This document shows positions 8,605 through 17,647 of a stretch of DNA of 64,000 nucleotides, piece after piece. The notes beneath the pieces were generated by a model, which was given only the letters and a program-made list of their open reading frames with translations, had not been told where the DNA came from and searched no databases. The stretch is from Luteimonas chenhongjianii (GTDB lineage Bacteria > Pseudomonadota > Gammaproteobacteria > Xanthomonadales > Xanthomonadaceae): NCBI RefSeq assembly GCF_002327105.1, contig NZ_CP023406.1, positions 2,542,001-2,606,000 of the forward strand. The letters run 5' to 3'. Made by a program: the position numbers and the translations under genes. The first letter of the stretch is position 1, and each line of letters starts with the position of its first letter.

Positions 8605-10215
8605 TCAGCGGCGCAGGCTGTCCTGGGCTTCCTGCAGCTCCGGCTTCCACGGCACATCCGGTGGCGGACGGCCGTCGGTCTCGACGTCCTGCATGTTCGG
8701 ATCGGTGATGCCGCAGGCACCGCCGAACATCAGCAAGGCCACGTTGCACTGCACGGTCTTGCTGGTACCGGGGATCGGGATGAGCACGGTCTTGATGCTG
8801 CGCCGGACCCACTCCTCGAGCAGCGTTTCGCTGGGCGTCCAGAACCGGTCGAAGCTGGTGGGCTCGTAATCGGTTGGCGGGCGCTTGAGCCAGGTCCCTT
8901 CGCGGTCGATCCGGGCGAAGTCCTCGGTGATGGTACCGGGCGGCAACCCCCCGCCCACGCGCCCACCGTCTGCGAGGCGCGGCCTGCCGTCGGCACCGAA
9001 CAGGCCCGAGGCGCTTCCGGGGGTCGCCCCCTCGCGGGCACTGGCGGCATCACCCCAATCATCGGCAGTCCGCGGCGACGGCGCGGCGCCGGGCGGTAGA
9101 CCGCGCTGCGGCGATGCGCCGGGCGCAGGCGACGGCGCCGGGCGGCTACCCGCGGTCGTCGCCGTGGACTCGTTGGCCGCTGACGGCGCCGGACTCGGGG
9201 CGGCCTGCCGTGCCGGCGCGCTGGGGGGTGCGCTCGTCGTCGGCGCCTCGCGCAACGGGACCGACCGTTCCCTCGTGACCACCTCGGGCGCCTGCCGGGA
9301 CGGCGCCTGCGGCGTCTCGACGGCAATCTGCGGCGCATCGCGCGTCGGCAACCGCAGCGTCTCCGCAGGCTGCGGCACAGTGCGCTCGCGCACCTCGACC
9401 TCGACCTGCCGCCGCTGCGCCGGTACCTCCGCCAGCAGCGCCGGCGAGCGCAGGGCCGGAACCTCGATGGTCTGCAGCTGAGGCTCGGGCACGGCGCGTT
9501 CGCGCACCACCACCTCCGGCACGGCGTCCGTCCTCGGCGGCGGCAGGGTGAAGTCGATGTCCGGTGCCGGAACTTCGGTCACCCGCAGGGTCTGCGGCGC
9601 CGGCTCGACCGGTGCAGCGTCGACCACGGCCTCCGGGGTGACCGAAGTATCGCGCGGGGCGTTCGGCGCAGGCGCTGGCCGGGCCGGGGCCACCGGCGCC
9701 GGGTCCGCCGCAGGCGCGACCTGCGCGGTCGGTGCCGGGGCTGGCGGCGCGTCCCCGCCCTCCGGTTCCTCCGGCGTACCGTTACCGATGAAAACGGCCT
9801 GCACCACGTGCTCTTCCCCCGCCGCAGACGGCGCCGGGACAGCGAAGCGAGCATGGGTCAGCAGCAGCAGGCCGCCCACCCACAGCAGCTGCGCGAACAG
9901 TGCCACCGCCAGCGAGAACCGGCGCGCGCCCCGGTCCTCGCGCGGGCCGGGCTCCCACAGCGGATGGACGAGGCTGAGCCAGGCGGCGAGTGCATGGGGC
10001 GGTACCCGGCCTCGCCGGCGCGGCGGCTCCGGCCGCGCGGCAAGCACCGCGACGATCGCGTCGGCGCTCGCGCCGGTGACTGCTTCCGGGCGCGCCTGCA
10101 TCGAAGCGAACCAGTGCGTCCAGCCCGGCGGGAATCCCTCCGCGGGGGTGTCCGGCCGGATCGAGCGGCGCTGGCGCCGGCGCAGGGCTTCGATCAGGTC
10201 GGAGGCGGTGAACAT
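8605..10215 (-). CDS. Proline-rich single-pass 'transmembrane repetitive' protein (536 aa)
   Basis: Function unknown; proteins of this appearance are annotated as 'transmembrane repetitive protein' in Xanthomonadaceae. Residues 1-98 are cytoplasmic-looking and basic, with one membrane helix at about 101-119. A 300-residue periplasmic Pro/Ala-rich region follows. It contains three copies of an [EV]V.V/T-RER-x-VP motif (about 234-248, 272-286 and 311-325). A conserved-looking C-terminal domain of about 100 residues has two cysteines (QCNVALLMFGGACG). The one-helix, proline-rich layout recalls TonB or TolA energy transducers, but no recognisable TonB C-terminal domain is seen and no ExbB/ExbD genes are near. 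Monocistronic; nfuA ends just upstream. Confidence 0.8.
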   Translation of the reverse strand: MFTASDLIEALRRRQRRSIRPDTPAEGFPPGWTHWFASMQARPEAVTGASADAIVAVLAARPEPPRRRGRVPPHALAAWLSLVHPLWEPGPREDRGARRFSLAVALFAQLLWVGGLLLLTHARFAVPAPSAAGEEHVVQAVFIGNGTPEEPEGGDAPPAPAPTAQVAPAADPAPVAPARPAPAPNAPRDTSVTPEAVVDAAPVEPAPQTLRVTEVPAPDIDFTLPPPRTDAVPEVVVRERAVPEPQLQTIEVPALRSPALLAEVPAQRRQVEVEVRERTVPQPAETLRLPTRDAPQIAVETPQAPSRQAPEVVTRERSVPLREAPTTSAPPSAPARQAAPSPAPSAANESTATTAGSRPAPSPAPGASPQRGLPPGAAPSPRTADDWGDAASAREGATPGSASGLFGADGRPRLADGGRVGGGLPPGTITEDFARIDREGTWLKRPPTDYEPTSFDRFWTPSETLLEEWVRRSIKTVLIPIPGTSKTVQCNVALLMFGGACGITDPNMQDVETDGRPPPDVPWKPELQEAQDSLRR

Positions 10216-10242
10216 CCGGAGGCGGCGCCGGAAGGGGACGCG

Positions 10243-10836
10243 TCAGGCCGCGTCGCGCGGCATGTAGGGCGCGTCGCCGGACTCGTGGTCGGTCGCGTCA
10301 CGCACCGCGGTGACCCCGGGCGCCTTCTCCATCAGGGTCTTTTCGATGCCCTGCTTCAGCGTGACATCGACCAGGCCGCAGCCGTGACAGCCCCCACCGA
10401 AGCGCAGCACGACCACCCCATCGGCGGTCACCTCCTGCACCGTCACGTGGCCGCGGTGCTGGGCGAGCTGGGGATTGACCTCCTGCTCGACCACCCAGCG
10501 CACGCGCTCGACCAGCGACGCGGCTTCGGGCGGGGCTTCACCCTTGATCCGGGGTGCGCGGATCTGCAGCTGGCCCCCGGTTGCACGCGCCTCGTAGTCG
10601 ATCTCGGCCCCATCGAGGTAGGGCACGCTCGACGCGTCCAGCCACAGGGTGAATCCTTCGCAGTCGATCGCCCATTCGTCGCCCTGCAGGTCGCCACTGT
10701 CGGCGAACTCCAGGCGGACATCGGCGCGCGGCGTACCGGGCTGCATCGCCGACAGCCGCACACCCAGGCCCGGCAGCGACTCGCGCTCGATGAGCTTGCG
10801 GAAATGCGTCTGGGCAGCTTCGGTGATATTGATCAT
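10243..10836 (-). CDS. nfuA: Fe-S biogenesis protein NfuA
   Basis: Carrier that transfers [4Fe-4S] clusters to target apoproteins in the cytosol. The 197-residue protein has an N-terminal degenerate A-type scaffold domain (about residues 1-95, without its cysteines) and a C-terminal Nfu domain with the cluster-binding motif CHGC at residues 150-153. This two-domain layout distinguishes NfuA from IscU and IscA. An 11-codon upstream extension rich in Arg was rejected in favour of MINITEAAQ. It diverges from phhB across an 83-bp spacer. Confidence 0.95.
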   Translation of the reverse strand: MINITEAAQTHFRKLIERESLPGLGVRLSAMQPGTPRADVRLEFADSGDLQGDEWAIDCEGFTLWLDASSVPYLDGAEIDYEARATGGQLQIRAPRIKGEAPPEAASLVERVRWVVEQEVNPQLAQHRGHVTVQEVTADGVVVLRFGGGCHGCGLVDVTLKQGIEKTLMEKAPGVTAVRDATDHESGDAPYMPRDAA

Positions 10837-10919
10837 GACGCGTATTCTAGCGGGCCTGCGCCGGCGCACGCGCCGGTCGCCGTCTACCGCATGAACGTCC
10901 CCCGCCAGGAGATTGCACG

Positions 10920-11261
10920 ATGTCCGACCTCGTTCCCCTCAGCGATGCGCACTGCATCCCGCGCCGCGGCATCGACCACCGCCTGACCGAAGCGCGGATC
11001 CGCGAACTGCTGCCCGAAGTGGCGGGCTGGACGCTGGCCGAAAACGGCCGCGCGCTGACGTGCACGTTCCGCTTCAGCGACTACTACCGCACGATGGCCT
11101 TCGTGAACGCACTCGCGTTCATCGCCCACCGCGAAGACCATCACCCCGACCTCGGCGTGCACTACGACCGGGTCGAAGTGCGCTATTCGACCCACGACGT
11201 CGGCGGTCTGTCCGAGAACGACTTCATCTGCGCAGCGAAGGCGGACCGCCTCGTCGCTTAG
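10920..11261 (+). CDS. phhB: Pterin-4a-carbinolamine dehydratase
   Basis: Recycles the tetrahydrobiopterin-type cofactor oxidised by aromatic amino acid hydroxylases by dehydrating 4a-hydroxytetrahydropterin. The 113-residue length is normal. The family signature [16 protein letters not shown], with the catalytic histidine cluster, lies at about residues 70-85. The start is supported by AGGAG at 10907-10911, eight bases from the ATG. No phenylalanine hydroxylase gene is visible in the window. Confidence 0.94.
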   Translation: MSDLVPLSDAHCIPRRGIDHRLTEARIRELLPEVAGWTLAENGRALTCTFRFSDYYRTMAFVNALAFIAHREDHHPDLGVHYDRVEVRYSTHDVGGLSENDFICAAKADRLVA

Positions 11262-11368
11262 ACGTCCCCGCGCCAGGGCATCGCCCGGGGGTCTACGCGC
11301 CTCGGCAAGTGCATGCGCGCGGCGCTGGCCGAGTTCACACCGGCCGCGGAGCCTCCCCAAACCGGGAA

Positions 11369-12331
11369 TCAGCGAAGCCTGTCGAGGGCTTCGCGCAGGT
11401 CGTCGGCCAACGGCGCGTTCAGCACGTACGCTTCCCCGTCGTCGAGCGTGAACTCCAGTGACGCCGCATGCAGGAACAGGCGCCTGAGGCCGATCTGCTC
11501 GCGAAGGCGCTTGTTGAGCGCGTCATCGCCGTACTTGTCGTCGCCCGCCACCGGGTGACCGATGTGCTGGGCATGGACGCGGATCTGATGGGTGCGCCCG
11601 GTCTCGATCCGCACCTCGCAATAGGAATGTCCGCCGCGGCGCTCCAGCACCCCGAAGTGGCTCAGCGAGGTCTTTCCGTTCGGATTGACCTGCACGTGGC
11701 GCTCGCCGCCCTGGCGCAGGCCGACGTGCAACGGGACATCGACGCTCATCGTGCCGTCTGGCATGCGCCCACCCAGCAGGGCCAGGTAGCGCTTGCGGAT
11801 CCCGGCGCCATGGTCCTCGCGCAGCAGTGCCTGCAACTGGGTCAGGGCTGAGCGCTTCTTGGCCAGCACCATCAGGCCCGAGGTGTCGCGATCCAGCCGG
11901 TGCACGAGCTCCAGCGACTGGTTCGGCCGCAGCGCGCGAAGCGTCTCGATCACGCCGAAGCTGATCCCGCTGCCGCCGTGACTGGCGATGCCCGAGGGCT
12001 TGCTGATCGCGAGCAGCCGGGCGTCCTCGAACACGATGCTCGCGTCCATCGCCGCCAGCAGGCCCTTCGAGGGGGTGCCGGCCTCGCCCGGCGCCTCCAG
12101 CCGCACCGGCGGGATCCGCACCTCGTCGCCCGCCTCGAGCTTGCGCTCGGCCTTGGCACGGCCCCCGTTCACGCGAACCTGGCCGCTGCGGACGATCTTG
12201 TAGATGATCGACCGCGGCGCGCCCTTGAGCTGGCCGAGGAGGAAATTGTCGAGGCGTTGGCCGTCACGGTCGTCCGGAACCCGGACCAGTCGCACGCCGC
12301 CGCCGGCGGAGCCGGTACCGTTGTCAGTCAT
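11369..12331 (-). CDS. rluC: 23S rRNA pseudouridine synthase RluC
   Basis: RluA-family enzyme expected to isomerise uridines 955, 2504 and 2580 of 23S rRNA. It has 320 residues. The N-terminal S4 RNA-binding domain (about 20-80; RSIIYKIVRSGQVRVNGGR) is followed by the catalytic domain, whose HRLDRDTSG motif contains the nucleophilic aspartate. The ATG beginning MTDNGTG was chosen. The open frame continues 43 codons upstream into the rne leader, but that extension looks non-coding. Divergent from rne, the order also found in Escherichia coli. Confidence 0.95.
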   Translation of the reverse strand: MTDNGTGSAGGGVRLVRVPDDRDGQRLDNFLLGQLKGAPRSIIYKIVRSGQVRVNGGRAKAERKLEAGDEVRIPPVRLEAPGEAGTPSKGLLAAMDASIVFEDARLLAISKPSGIASHGGSGISFGVIETLRALRPNQSLELVHRLDRDTSGLMVLAKKRSALTQLQALLREDHGAGIRKRYLALLGGRMPDGTMSVDVPLHVGLRQGGERHVQVNPNGKTSLSHFGVLERRGGHSYCEVRIETGRTHQIRVHAQHIGHPVAGDDKYGDDALNKRLREQIGLRRLFLHAASLEFTLDDGEAYVLNAPLADDLREALDRLR

Positions 12332-12346
12332 CGTCGTCTGTTTATC

Positions 12347-12355
12347 TGCTACACT
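12347..12355 (+). promoter_or_regulatory. Extended -10 element, predicted rne promoter
   Basis: TGCTACACT is an extended -10 (TG-n-TACACT). It lies 377 bp upstream of the rne ATG and would give a leader of about 370 nt. The sequence 17 bp upstream (GTCATC) is a poor -35; TTGTCA at 12321 is 23 bp away, too far for a standard promoter. Confidence 0.45.
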
Positions 12356-12361
12356 CGGGCC

Positions 12362-12731
12362 GCGATCTAAGGTGCTGATTTCTTTGAAAGAACCCGGGCC
12401 AAAAGCCCGCCTTGCAAAGGCTTCCGGACAGTGCGCGGCCACCGCCCCAGGGGCGGCCATGTTAGCGGCTGCACGGCAGCACCGGCCATCGCCCGATGCA
12501 CGTCATCGGTGCTGAACACGTCCCGCGCGACATTTGCGACGGCCCTCGGGGCGGCGCGAGCGGTCCGCGGCCTGCAACACCAGACAACAGAAAGAGCGCT
12601 CCCGCGGCCTGCCGTGGTGTCGTAGCGCTGGAAAATCCGGTCAGTCACTGCGCTTGCGCGGCGACCTCAGGTCTCATCCAGGCGAAACGCCCCGGCGTTC
12701 CGCGCGCGAGAGCGCGTAAGGAAACGCAACC
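12362..12731 (+). promoter_or_regulatory. Long structured 5' leader of rne
   Basis: About 370 nt without a supported gene. Visible hairpins include GGGC-CAAAA-GCCC near 12396, a CCGCCCC-A-GGGGCGG palindrome near 12445, and a final GCGT-AAGGAA-ACGC hairpin (12714-12727) that places the Shine-Dalgarno AAGGA in its loop, five bases before the ATG. In E. coli a leader of about 361 nt mediates RNase E autoregulation by its own cleavage. The similar length and position suggest the same role here; sequence homology to the Rfam rne5 element was not tested. Confidence 0.5.
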
Positions 12732-15700
12732 ATGAAACGCATGCTGATCAACGCGACGCAGGCAGAAGAGCTGCGCGTCGCCATCGTTGATGGCCAGTCC
12801 CTGTACGACATCGATATCGAACAGCCGTCCAGGGAACAGAAGAAGTCCAACATCTACAAGGGCCGCATCACCCGCATCGAGCCTTCGCTCGAGGCCGCGT
12901 TCGTCGAGTACGGCGCCGCCCGCCACGGCTTCCTGCCGCTCAAGGAAGTCTCCCGCGACTACTTCCAGTCCGGCGTCGACCCGAACAAGGGCTCGATCAA
13001 GGAACTGCTGCGCGAGGGCCAGGAGGTCGTCGTCCAGGTCGACAAGGAAGAGCGCGGCAACAAGGGCGCGGCCCTGACCACGTTCATCTCGCTGGCCGGC
13101 CGCTACATGGTGCTGATGCCGAACTCGCCGACCGCGGGCGGCGTCTCGCGCCGGATCGAGGGCGAGGACCGCGCCGAGCTGAAGAAGGCGATGGACGTGC
13201 TGGCCATCCCGGACGAGATGGGCGTGATCATCCGCACCGCCGGCGTCGGCCGCGACGCCGAGGAACTGCAGTGGGATCTCGACTACCTGCTGAGCATCTG
13301 GCGGGCGATCGCCGAGGCCGCGCTGAGCAAGCCCTCGCCGTTCCTGATCTACCAGGAATCGCGGCTGATCACCCGGGCCCTGCGCGACTACATGCGCGCC
13401 GACATCGCCGAGATCCTGATCGACACGCCGGAGATGTACGCCGAGGCGCGCGAGTTCGTCGAGCAGGTGATGCCGCACAACCTGCGCAAGCTCAAGCACT
13501 ACACCGACGATGTGCCGCTGTTCAACCGCTACCAGATCGAATCGCAGATCGAGAGCGCCTACGAGCGCACCGTGCGGCTGCCGTCCGGCGGCGCACTGGT
13601 CATCGACCAGACCGAGGCGCTGACCGCGATCGACGTCAACTCCGCGCGCGCCACCAAGGGTGGCGACATCGAGGAGACCGCGTTCAACACCAACCTGGAG
13701 GCGGCCGAGGAAGTGGCCCGCCAGCTGCGCCTGCGCGATCTCGGCGGCCTGGTGGTCATCGACTTCATCGACATGTCGTCGAACAAGCACCAGCGGGATG
13801 TCGAGAACAAGCTGCAGAACGCGCTCAAGTACGACCGCGCCCGCGTGCAGCAGAACAAGATTTCCAAGTTCGGCCTGCTGGAAATGTCACGCCAGCGCCT
13901 GCGCGCGAGCCTGGGCGAGTCGAGCCAGATCGTGTGCCCGCGCTGCGAAGGCCATGGCCGCATGCGCAGCATCGAATCGCTGTCGCTGTCGATCATCCGC
14001 GTCGCCGAAGAGCATGCGATGAAGGACAACACCGGACAGGTGCTGGTGCAGGCCCCGGTGGAGATCGCCAACTACCTTCTCAACGAGAAGCGCGGCGCGC
14101 TGGCCGAGATCGAGAAGCGCCACGACGCGCCGATCATCATCGTCGCCGACGAGCAGTTGCAGACCCCGCACTACGAGGTTTCGCGCATTCGCGAGAACGA
14201 ACTGGGCGAGGAAACCGCACGTCCGAGCTACCAGCGTGGAACGCCGCGCCGCGTGGCGACGATCGCGCTGAGCAAGAGCAACCTCAACGTGCCGCCTCCG
14301 GCCGTGACCAACGTCCGCCCCTCCCAGCCTGCGCCGGTGCGTGAACCCCGGCCCGAGCCTGCTTCCCCGGCTCCGGTGGCGGCACCTGCCCCCGCCCCCG
14401 CGCGCCCTGCTCCGGCACCTGCCGCAAAGGCACCCGTGACCGGCGGTGGTTTCATGGGCTGGCTGCGTGCGCTGTTCGCACCACCGGCGCCAGCGGCCAA
14501 GCCTGCGGCTCCGGCCCAGACCGAACGTCCGGCGCGCAGCGATGCCGGCGGCCAGCGCAGCGACAGCCGCGGCGACCGTGGCGCTCGCAACGGCCAGCGC
14601 CGTGACCGTCGCGGCAACCGTCAGGGACAGGCGCCAGCTGGCGCCGAATCCCGGCCTACGGCCGTCGCGCAACCGCCGCGCGAAGACGTCCAGCGTGAAA
14701 TCCGACGCGAAGAAGCGGTCTCCACCGACGCCGATGCCGGCGCCCGCAAGGAGCGCCGTCAGCGCCAGAAGCAACGCGGCCCGCGTCAGAAGACAGAGGG
14801 CGATGTCAGCGAGGCGCAGGCGCCGATCACGGCCGTCGCGTCGGCCGCCGCTGTCGAGCTCGCCGGCAAGGCGCCGGCTCCGACCGGCCCGGTAACGCCC
14901 ACGCCTGAGGCCGCATCAGAAGCTCCGGGCGTTGCTGCAACGCCGTCCCCCGCCGCGCCCCGGTACGCCGTGGCCACTGGCGACGACACCGATGGCAACG
15001 ACGTGGACGGTGCGGACATCGACGCCAACGCCGATGCAGGCGCCGGCGACGCGGGCGACGACGACGGCAGCAATGCCCGCCGCCGTCGCGGACGTCGCGG
15101 CGGTCGCCGCCGCCGTCGTGGCAAGGCAGGCGATGGCACCAGCGGCGACGAGTCCTCGCTGGATGCCGACGACGCTGGCGACGACGAAGCCGTCGTCACG
15201 AATGGTCACGGGCAGCCGGAGTTCGACTTCGACGACCTGCCGGCCCCGCCCGCGCCTGCGCCTGCGCCGCAGAGCAACCGTTCCGAGCACGTCGGCCCTG
15301 CCGCCATGGCCGCCGCTGCGGTGCTGACGCCCGCCGACGACGCACCCCACTCCGCCCCGCAGTCCGCTGGCGAGACGGACGTGGCGGAGAACCCCGCCGA
15401 TGCGACGACGCCAGAGGCCGAGACGGTCGAGCCGGCTTCTGCGCCGATCGCGATCGAGCCGGCGCAGGATCAGCCGACGCCCGACGCGACCGCGGACGCG
15501 GCCGTGGAGACGTTGCCGGATCCAGCGCAGGCCGACACGCCCGAGATCGCCGATCCGGCGGCCCAGGCCGTGATCGATGTCTCGCCAACCGACGCACCCG
15601 CGCCGGTGCGGGAAGTCGATCGGCCGGCGGCGGAATCGGTGTCCCCGGAAATGACGTCGAACGCCCCCCCCGCACCGGCGGAAGCGGAGATGGGCGCATC

Positions 15701-16028
15701 GATTCCCGATGAGACTGCGCTCGCTGCGGACGCGCCGATCCCGTCGTCACGGATCGAGGCTGAGCCGGTGCCGGCATCGAAGCCGGTCAGCCAGGGCCTC
15801 TTCGACGCACCAGAGCCGGCGCCTGAAGTCGACCGCATCGGCGACGCCGCAGCGCCTGATGCAGAGCCCGCAGGGGTGACGCCGGGCGATGCCGGTCTGG
15901 CAGATGCGCCGGCTGCGGAGCCCGCCGCACTGGCCGCGGAGGGTGCCGAGGCTGCGGATGAGGACGCCACTGCCGACGCCGCCGGCGATCGCCAAGACCG
16001 CGAGGCGCCGCGTCCGCAGGACGCCTGA
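12732..16028 (+). CDS. rne: Ribonuclease E
   Basis: Essential endoribonuclease that initiates mRNA decay, processes rRNA and tRNA precursors and scaffolds the degradosome. The catalytic half is well conserved: S1 domain about residues 38-120, metal-binding Asp301 (TAIDVNSAR) and Asp344 (VVIDFIDM), and the zinc-link cysteines CPRC at 402-405. From about residue 520 it becomes low-complexity: Pro/Ala-rich, then an Arg-rich RNA-binding patch ([16 protein letters not shown], about residues 777-792), then a 300-residue acidic Ala/Asp/Pro tail. The tail is typical of the disordered scaffold half, whose partner-binding motifs diverge between species. Shine-Dalgarno AAGGA at 12718-12722. A strong terminator follows. 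Confidence 0.97.
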   Translation: MKRMLINATQAEELRVAIVDGQSLYDIDIEQPSREQKKSNIYKGRITRIEPSLEAAFVEYGAARHGFLPLKEVSRDYFQSGVDPNKGSIKELLREGQEVVVQVDKEERGNKGAALTTFISLAGRYMVLMPNSPTAGGVSRRIEGEDRAELKKAMDVLAIPDEMGVIIRTAGVGRDAEELQWDLDYLLSIWRAIAEAALSKPSPFLIYQESRLITRALRDYMRADIAEILIDTPEMYAEAREFVEQVMPHNLRKLKHYTDDVPLFNRYQIESQIESAYERTVRLPSGGALVIDQTEALTAIDVNSARATKGGDIEETAFNTNLEAAEEVARQLRLRDLGGLVVIDFIDMSSNKHQRDVENKLQNALKYDRARVQQNKISKFGLLEMSRQRLRASLGESSQIVCPRCEGHGRMRSIESLSLSIIRVAEEHAMKDNTGQVLVQAPVEIANYLLNEKRGALAEIEKRHDAPIIIVADEQLQTPHYEVSRIRENELGEETARPSYQRGTPRRVATIALSKSNLNVPPPAVTNVRPSQPAPVREPRPEPASPAPVAAPAPAPARPAPAPAAKAPVTGGGFMGWLRALFAPPAPAAKPAAPAQTERPARSDAGGQRSDSRGDRGARNGQRRDRRGNRQGQAPAGAESRPTAVAQPPREDVQREIRREEAVSTDADAGARKERRQRQKQRGPRQKTEGDVSEAQAPITAVASAAAVELAGKAPAPTGPVTPTPEAASEAPGVAATPSPAAPRYAVATGDDTDGNDVDGADIDANADAGAGDAGDDDGSNARRRRGRRGGRRRRRGKAGDGTSGDESSLDADDAGDDEAVVTNGHGQPEFDFDDLPAPPAPAPAPQSNRSEHVGPAAMAAAAVLTPADDAPHSAPQSAGETDVAENPADATTPEAETVEPASAPIAIEPAQDQPTPDATADAAVETLPDPAQADTPEIADPAAQAVIDVSPTDAPAPVREVDRPAAESVSPEMTSNAPPAPAEAEMGASIPDETALAADAPIPSSRIEAEPVPASKPVSQGLFDAPEPAPEVDRIGDAAAPDAEPAGVTPGDAGLADAPAAEPAALAAEGAEAADEDATADAAGDRQDREAPRPQDA

Positions 16029-16047
16029 CGCCAGGCCCGCCATGAAC

Positions 16048-16075
16048 AACCCCGGCTTCGGCCGGGGTTTTTTTT
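16048..16075 (+). terminator. Rho-independent terminator of rne
   Basis: Nine-base-pair stem AACCCCGGC/GCCGGGGTT (16048-16056 with 16061-16069) closed by a TTCG tetraloop. The T run 16068-16075 begins within the 3' arm. It lies 19 bp past the rne stop. Confidence 0.93.
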
Positions 16076-16230
16076 GCTCGACATTCGCGAAATAACGGCA
16101 GGCCAGGCGCCTGTCGGTCCTGCGGGAGGGACAGACGGGCGCCGTCCGCACCACTCCCCAACTGATTTGCCCTGGCCCGGCCAGCTTCCGCCGGCATCCG
16201 GCCGTCCGCAGCCGCCCGGCACGACCTCCG

Positions 16231-16878
16231 CTAGACCGCAAATTCCGGCGGCGCCACTCGGTACTGGCTCGCAAGCCGGGCCAGGGCGATGGAATCGTGG
16301 ATCTGCAGCTTCTCGAACAGCCGCGACTTGTGGGTATTGACGGTCTTCGCGCTGAGACTCAGCCGTCGCGCGATGTCCTCCTGGCGCAACCCCTGCAGCA
16401 GCAGCATCGCCACTTCCATCTCGCGCGGCGACAGCGCATCGAACGGCGTGTCGCTGCCACCGAGGCCCGACAGCGCCAGGTTCTGCGCGATGTTGCTGGC
16501 CAGGTAACGCCGACCGCGCGCCACATCGCGTACCGCGCGCACGAGCTCCGTGGCGTCGCCGCCCTTGCCGACATAGCCCGAGGCGCCGGCCTCGATCATC
16601 CGGCGCGGCATGGGCCCGTCCTCGAGGATCGACACCACGATCACCCGCGTCTCCGGTTGTCCGCGCACGACCCGCTCGGTGACTTCCAGCCCGCTGACAC
16701 CGGGCAGATGCAGGTCGCACAGCACGATGTCCGGTTTCAGCCGACGGATCAGCGGCAACGCCGCCTCGCCGCTTTCGGCTTCGCCGATCACTTCGATGTC
16801 CGCTTCGTTGGCAAGGATCATGCGCATTCCCGCGCGCACGAGCGCATGGTCGTCGACCATGAAGACCCTGATCGTCAT
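16231..16878 (-). CDS. LuxR-family response regulator, GacA/UvrY-like
   Basis: Two-component response regulator of 215 residues. The receiver domain (1-120) has acidic residues Asp9-Asp10, phospho-acceptor Asp55 (LCDLHLPG) and the conserved Lys (GYVGKGG). A GerE/LuxR helix-turn-helix occupies about 145-205 (LSPREMEVAMLLLQGL, then LSLSAKTVNTHKSRLFEKL). The linker (ASNIAQNLAL) and DNA-binding helix resemble GacA/UvrY, which in gammaproteobacteria activates csrB-type small RNAs. The ATG was chosen because GGGAGGAAA precedes it; an in-frame ATG five codons upstream lies within that ribosome site. No cognate kinase is adjacent, as usual for GacA. Confidence 0.88.
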   Translation of the reverse strand: MTIRVFMVDDHALVRAGMRMILANEADIEVIGEAESGEAALPLIRRLKPDIVLCDLHLPGVSGLEVTERVVRGQPETRVIVVSILEDGPMPRRMIEAGASGYVGKGGDATELVRAVRDVARGRRYLASNIAQNLALSGLGGSDTPFDALSPREMEVAMLLLQGLRQEDIARRLSLSAKTVNTHKSRLFEKLQIHDSIALARLASQYRVAPPEFAV

Positions 16879-16965
16879 CCCGTTTCCTCCCAAGTGCCCC
16901 CCTGGCGCGCCGAGGCTACGCCGCAGGGGAGACGGACCGCAAGTCGGACAATACCGAGTCCGGCG

Positions 16966-17583
16966 TCAGCCCGTGGCCTGCGCCCGGGTCATCGAACGAC
17001 GGATGTCCTCCACCATCGTGTCGACCGGCTGGTCGTACTGGAAGGCGAGGCGTAGACGGCCATCCGGGCCGATCAGGTAATTCACCATCGTGTGGTCCAT
17101 CGCGTACGAGGAACTGGTCGGCACCTGGCGATAGGTGACGCGGAACGCCTGGGCGACGAGGCGCGTCTGCATGTCGTCGCCGCGCAACGCGACGATATCC
17201 CCGCCGAAAGCGCCCACGTACTGCTCCAGGATCTCCCCGGTGTCGCGCGCCGGATCGACGGTGACGAACACGATCTGCAGCTGCTCGCCGTCCGCGCCGA
17301 GCGCACGGCGGATCTGCGTGGCCTTGAGCAGGCTGGTCGGACACACTTCCGGGCAGTGCGTATACCCGAACGAAAGCAGCACATAACGGCCGCGGAAATC
17401 GCCGAGGCTGCGCGGCTCGCCCCGGGTGTCGTTCAGGTCGAGCGTCCGGCCATAGGACACGCCAGACAGATCGGTGGCGGTGTACGGACCCACCGGCGGT
17501 GCACTGCAGGCGGCCAGCAGCAGGCCCAACGCGGCGGCGAAGGCGGGACGGAGGGTCACGGGGCGGAAAGTCAGGCGTGGCAT
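16966..17583 (-). CDS. SCO1/SenC family copper chaperone lipoprotein
   Basis: Thioredoxin-fold protein that delivers copper to the CuA site of cytochrome oxidase or acts as a periplasmic thiol reductase. It has 205 residues. The lipoprotein signal ends at LLAAC (Cys26). The copper-binding motif CPEVC gives Cys77 and Cys81, and the distal ligand His164 lies in AMDHTMVNYLI. All three ligands are present, so copper binding is expected. An ATG was preferred to a TTG two codons upstream. No cytochrome oxidase genes are in the window. Confidence 0.92.
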   Translation of the reverse strand: MPRLTFRPVTLRPAFAAALGLLLAACSAPPVGPYTATDLSGVSYGRTLDLNDTRGEPRSLGDFRGRYVLLSFGYTHCPEVCPTSLLKATQIRRALGADGEQLQIVFVTVDPARDTGEILEQYVGAFGGDIVALRGDDMQTRLVAQAFRVTYRQVPTSSSYAMDHTMVNYLIGPDGRLRLAFQYDQPVDTMVEDIRRSMTRAQATG

Positions 17584-17647
17584 GAGCAATGGCCCAGTCT
17601 AGCGACACCGCGCGCGGTCCCGGCGCGACCGAACGTCGCAGCCGGGC

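Noticed and set aside
15060..15130. GCC/CGC-rich repeats in rne as a repeat array or CRISPR-like element
   Set aside because: They are simply Arg and Ala/Asp codon runs in the disordered tail, with no spacer structure.
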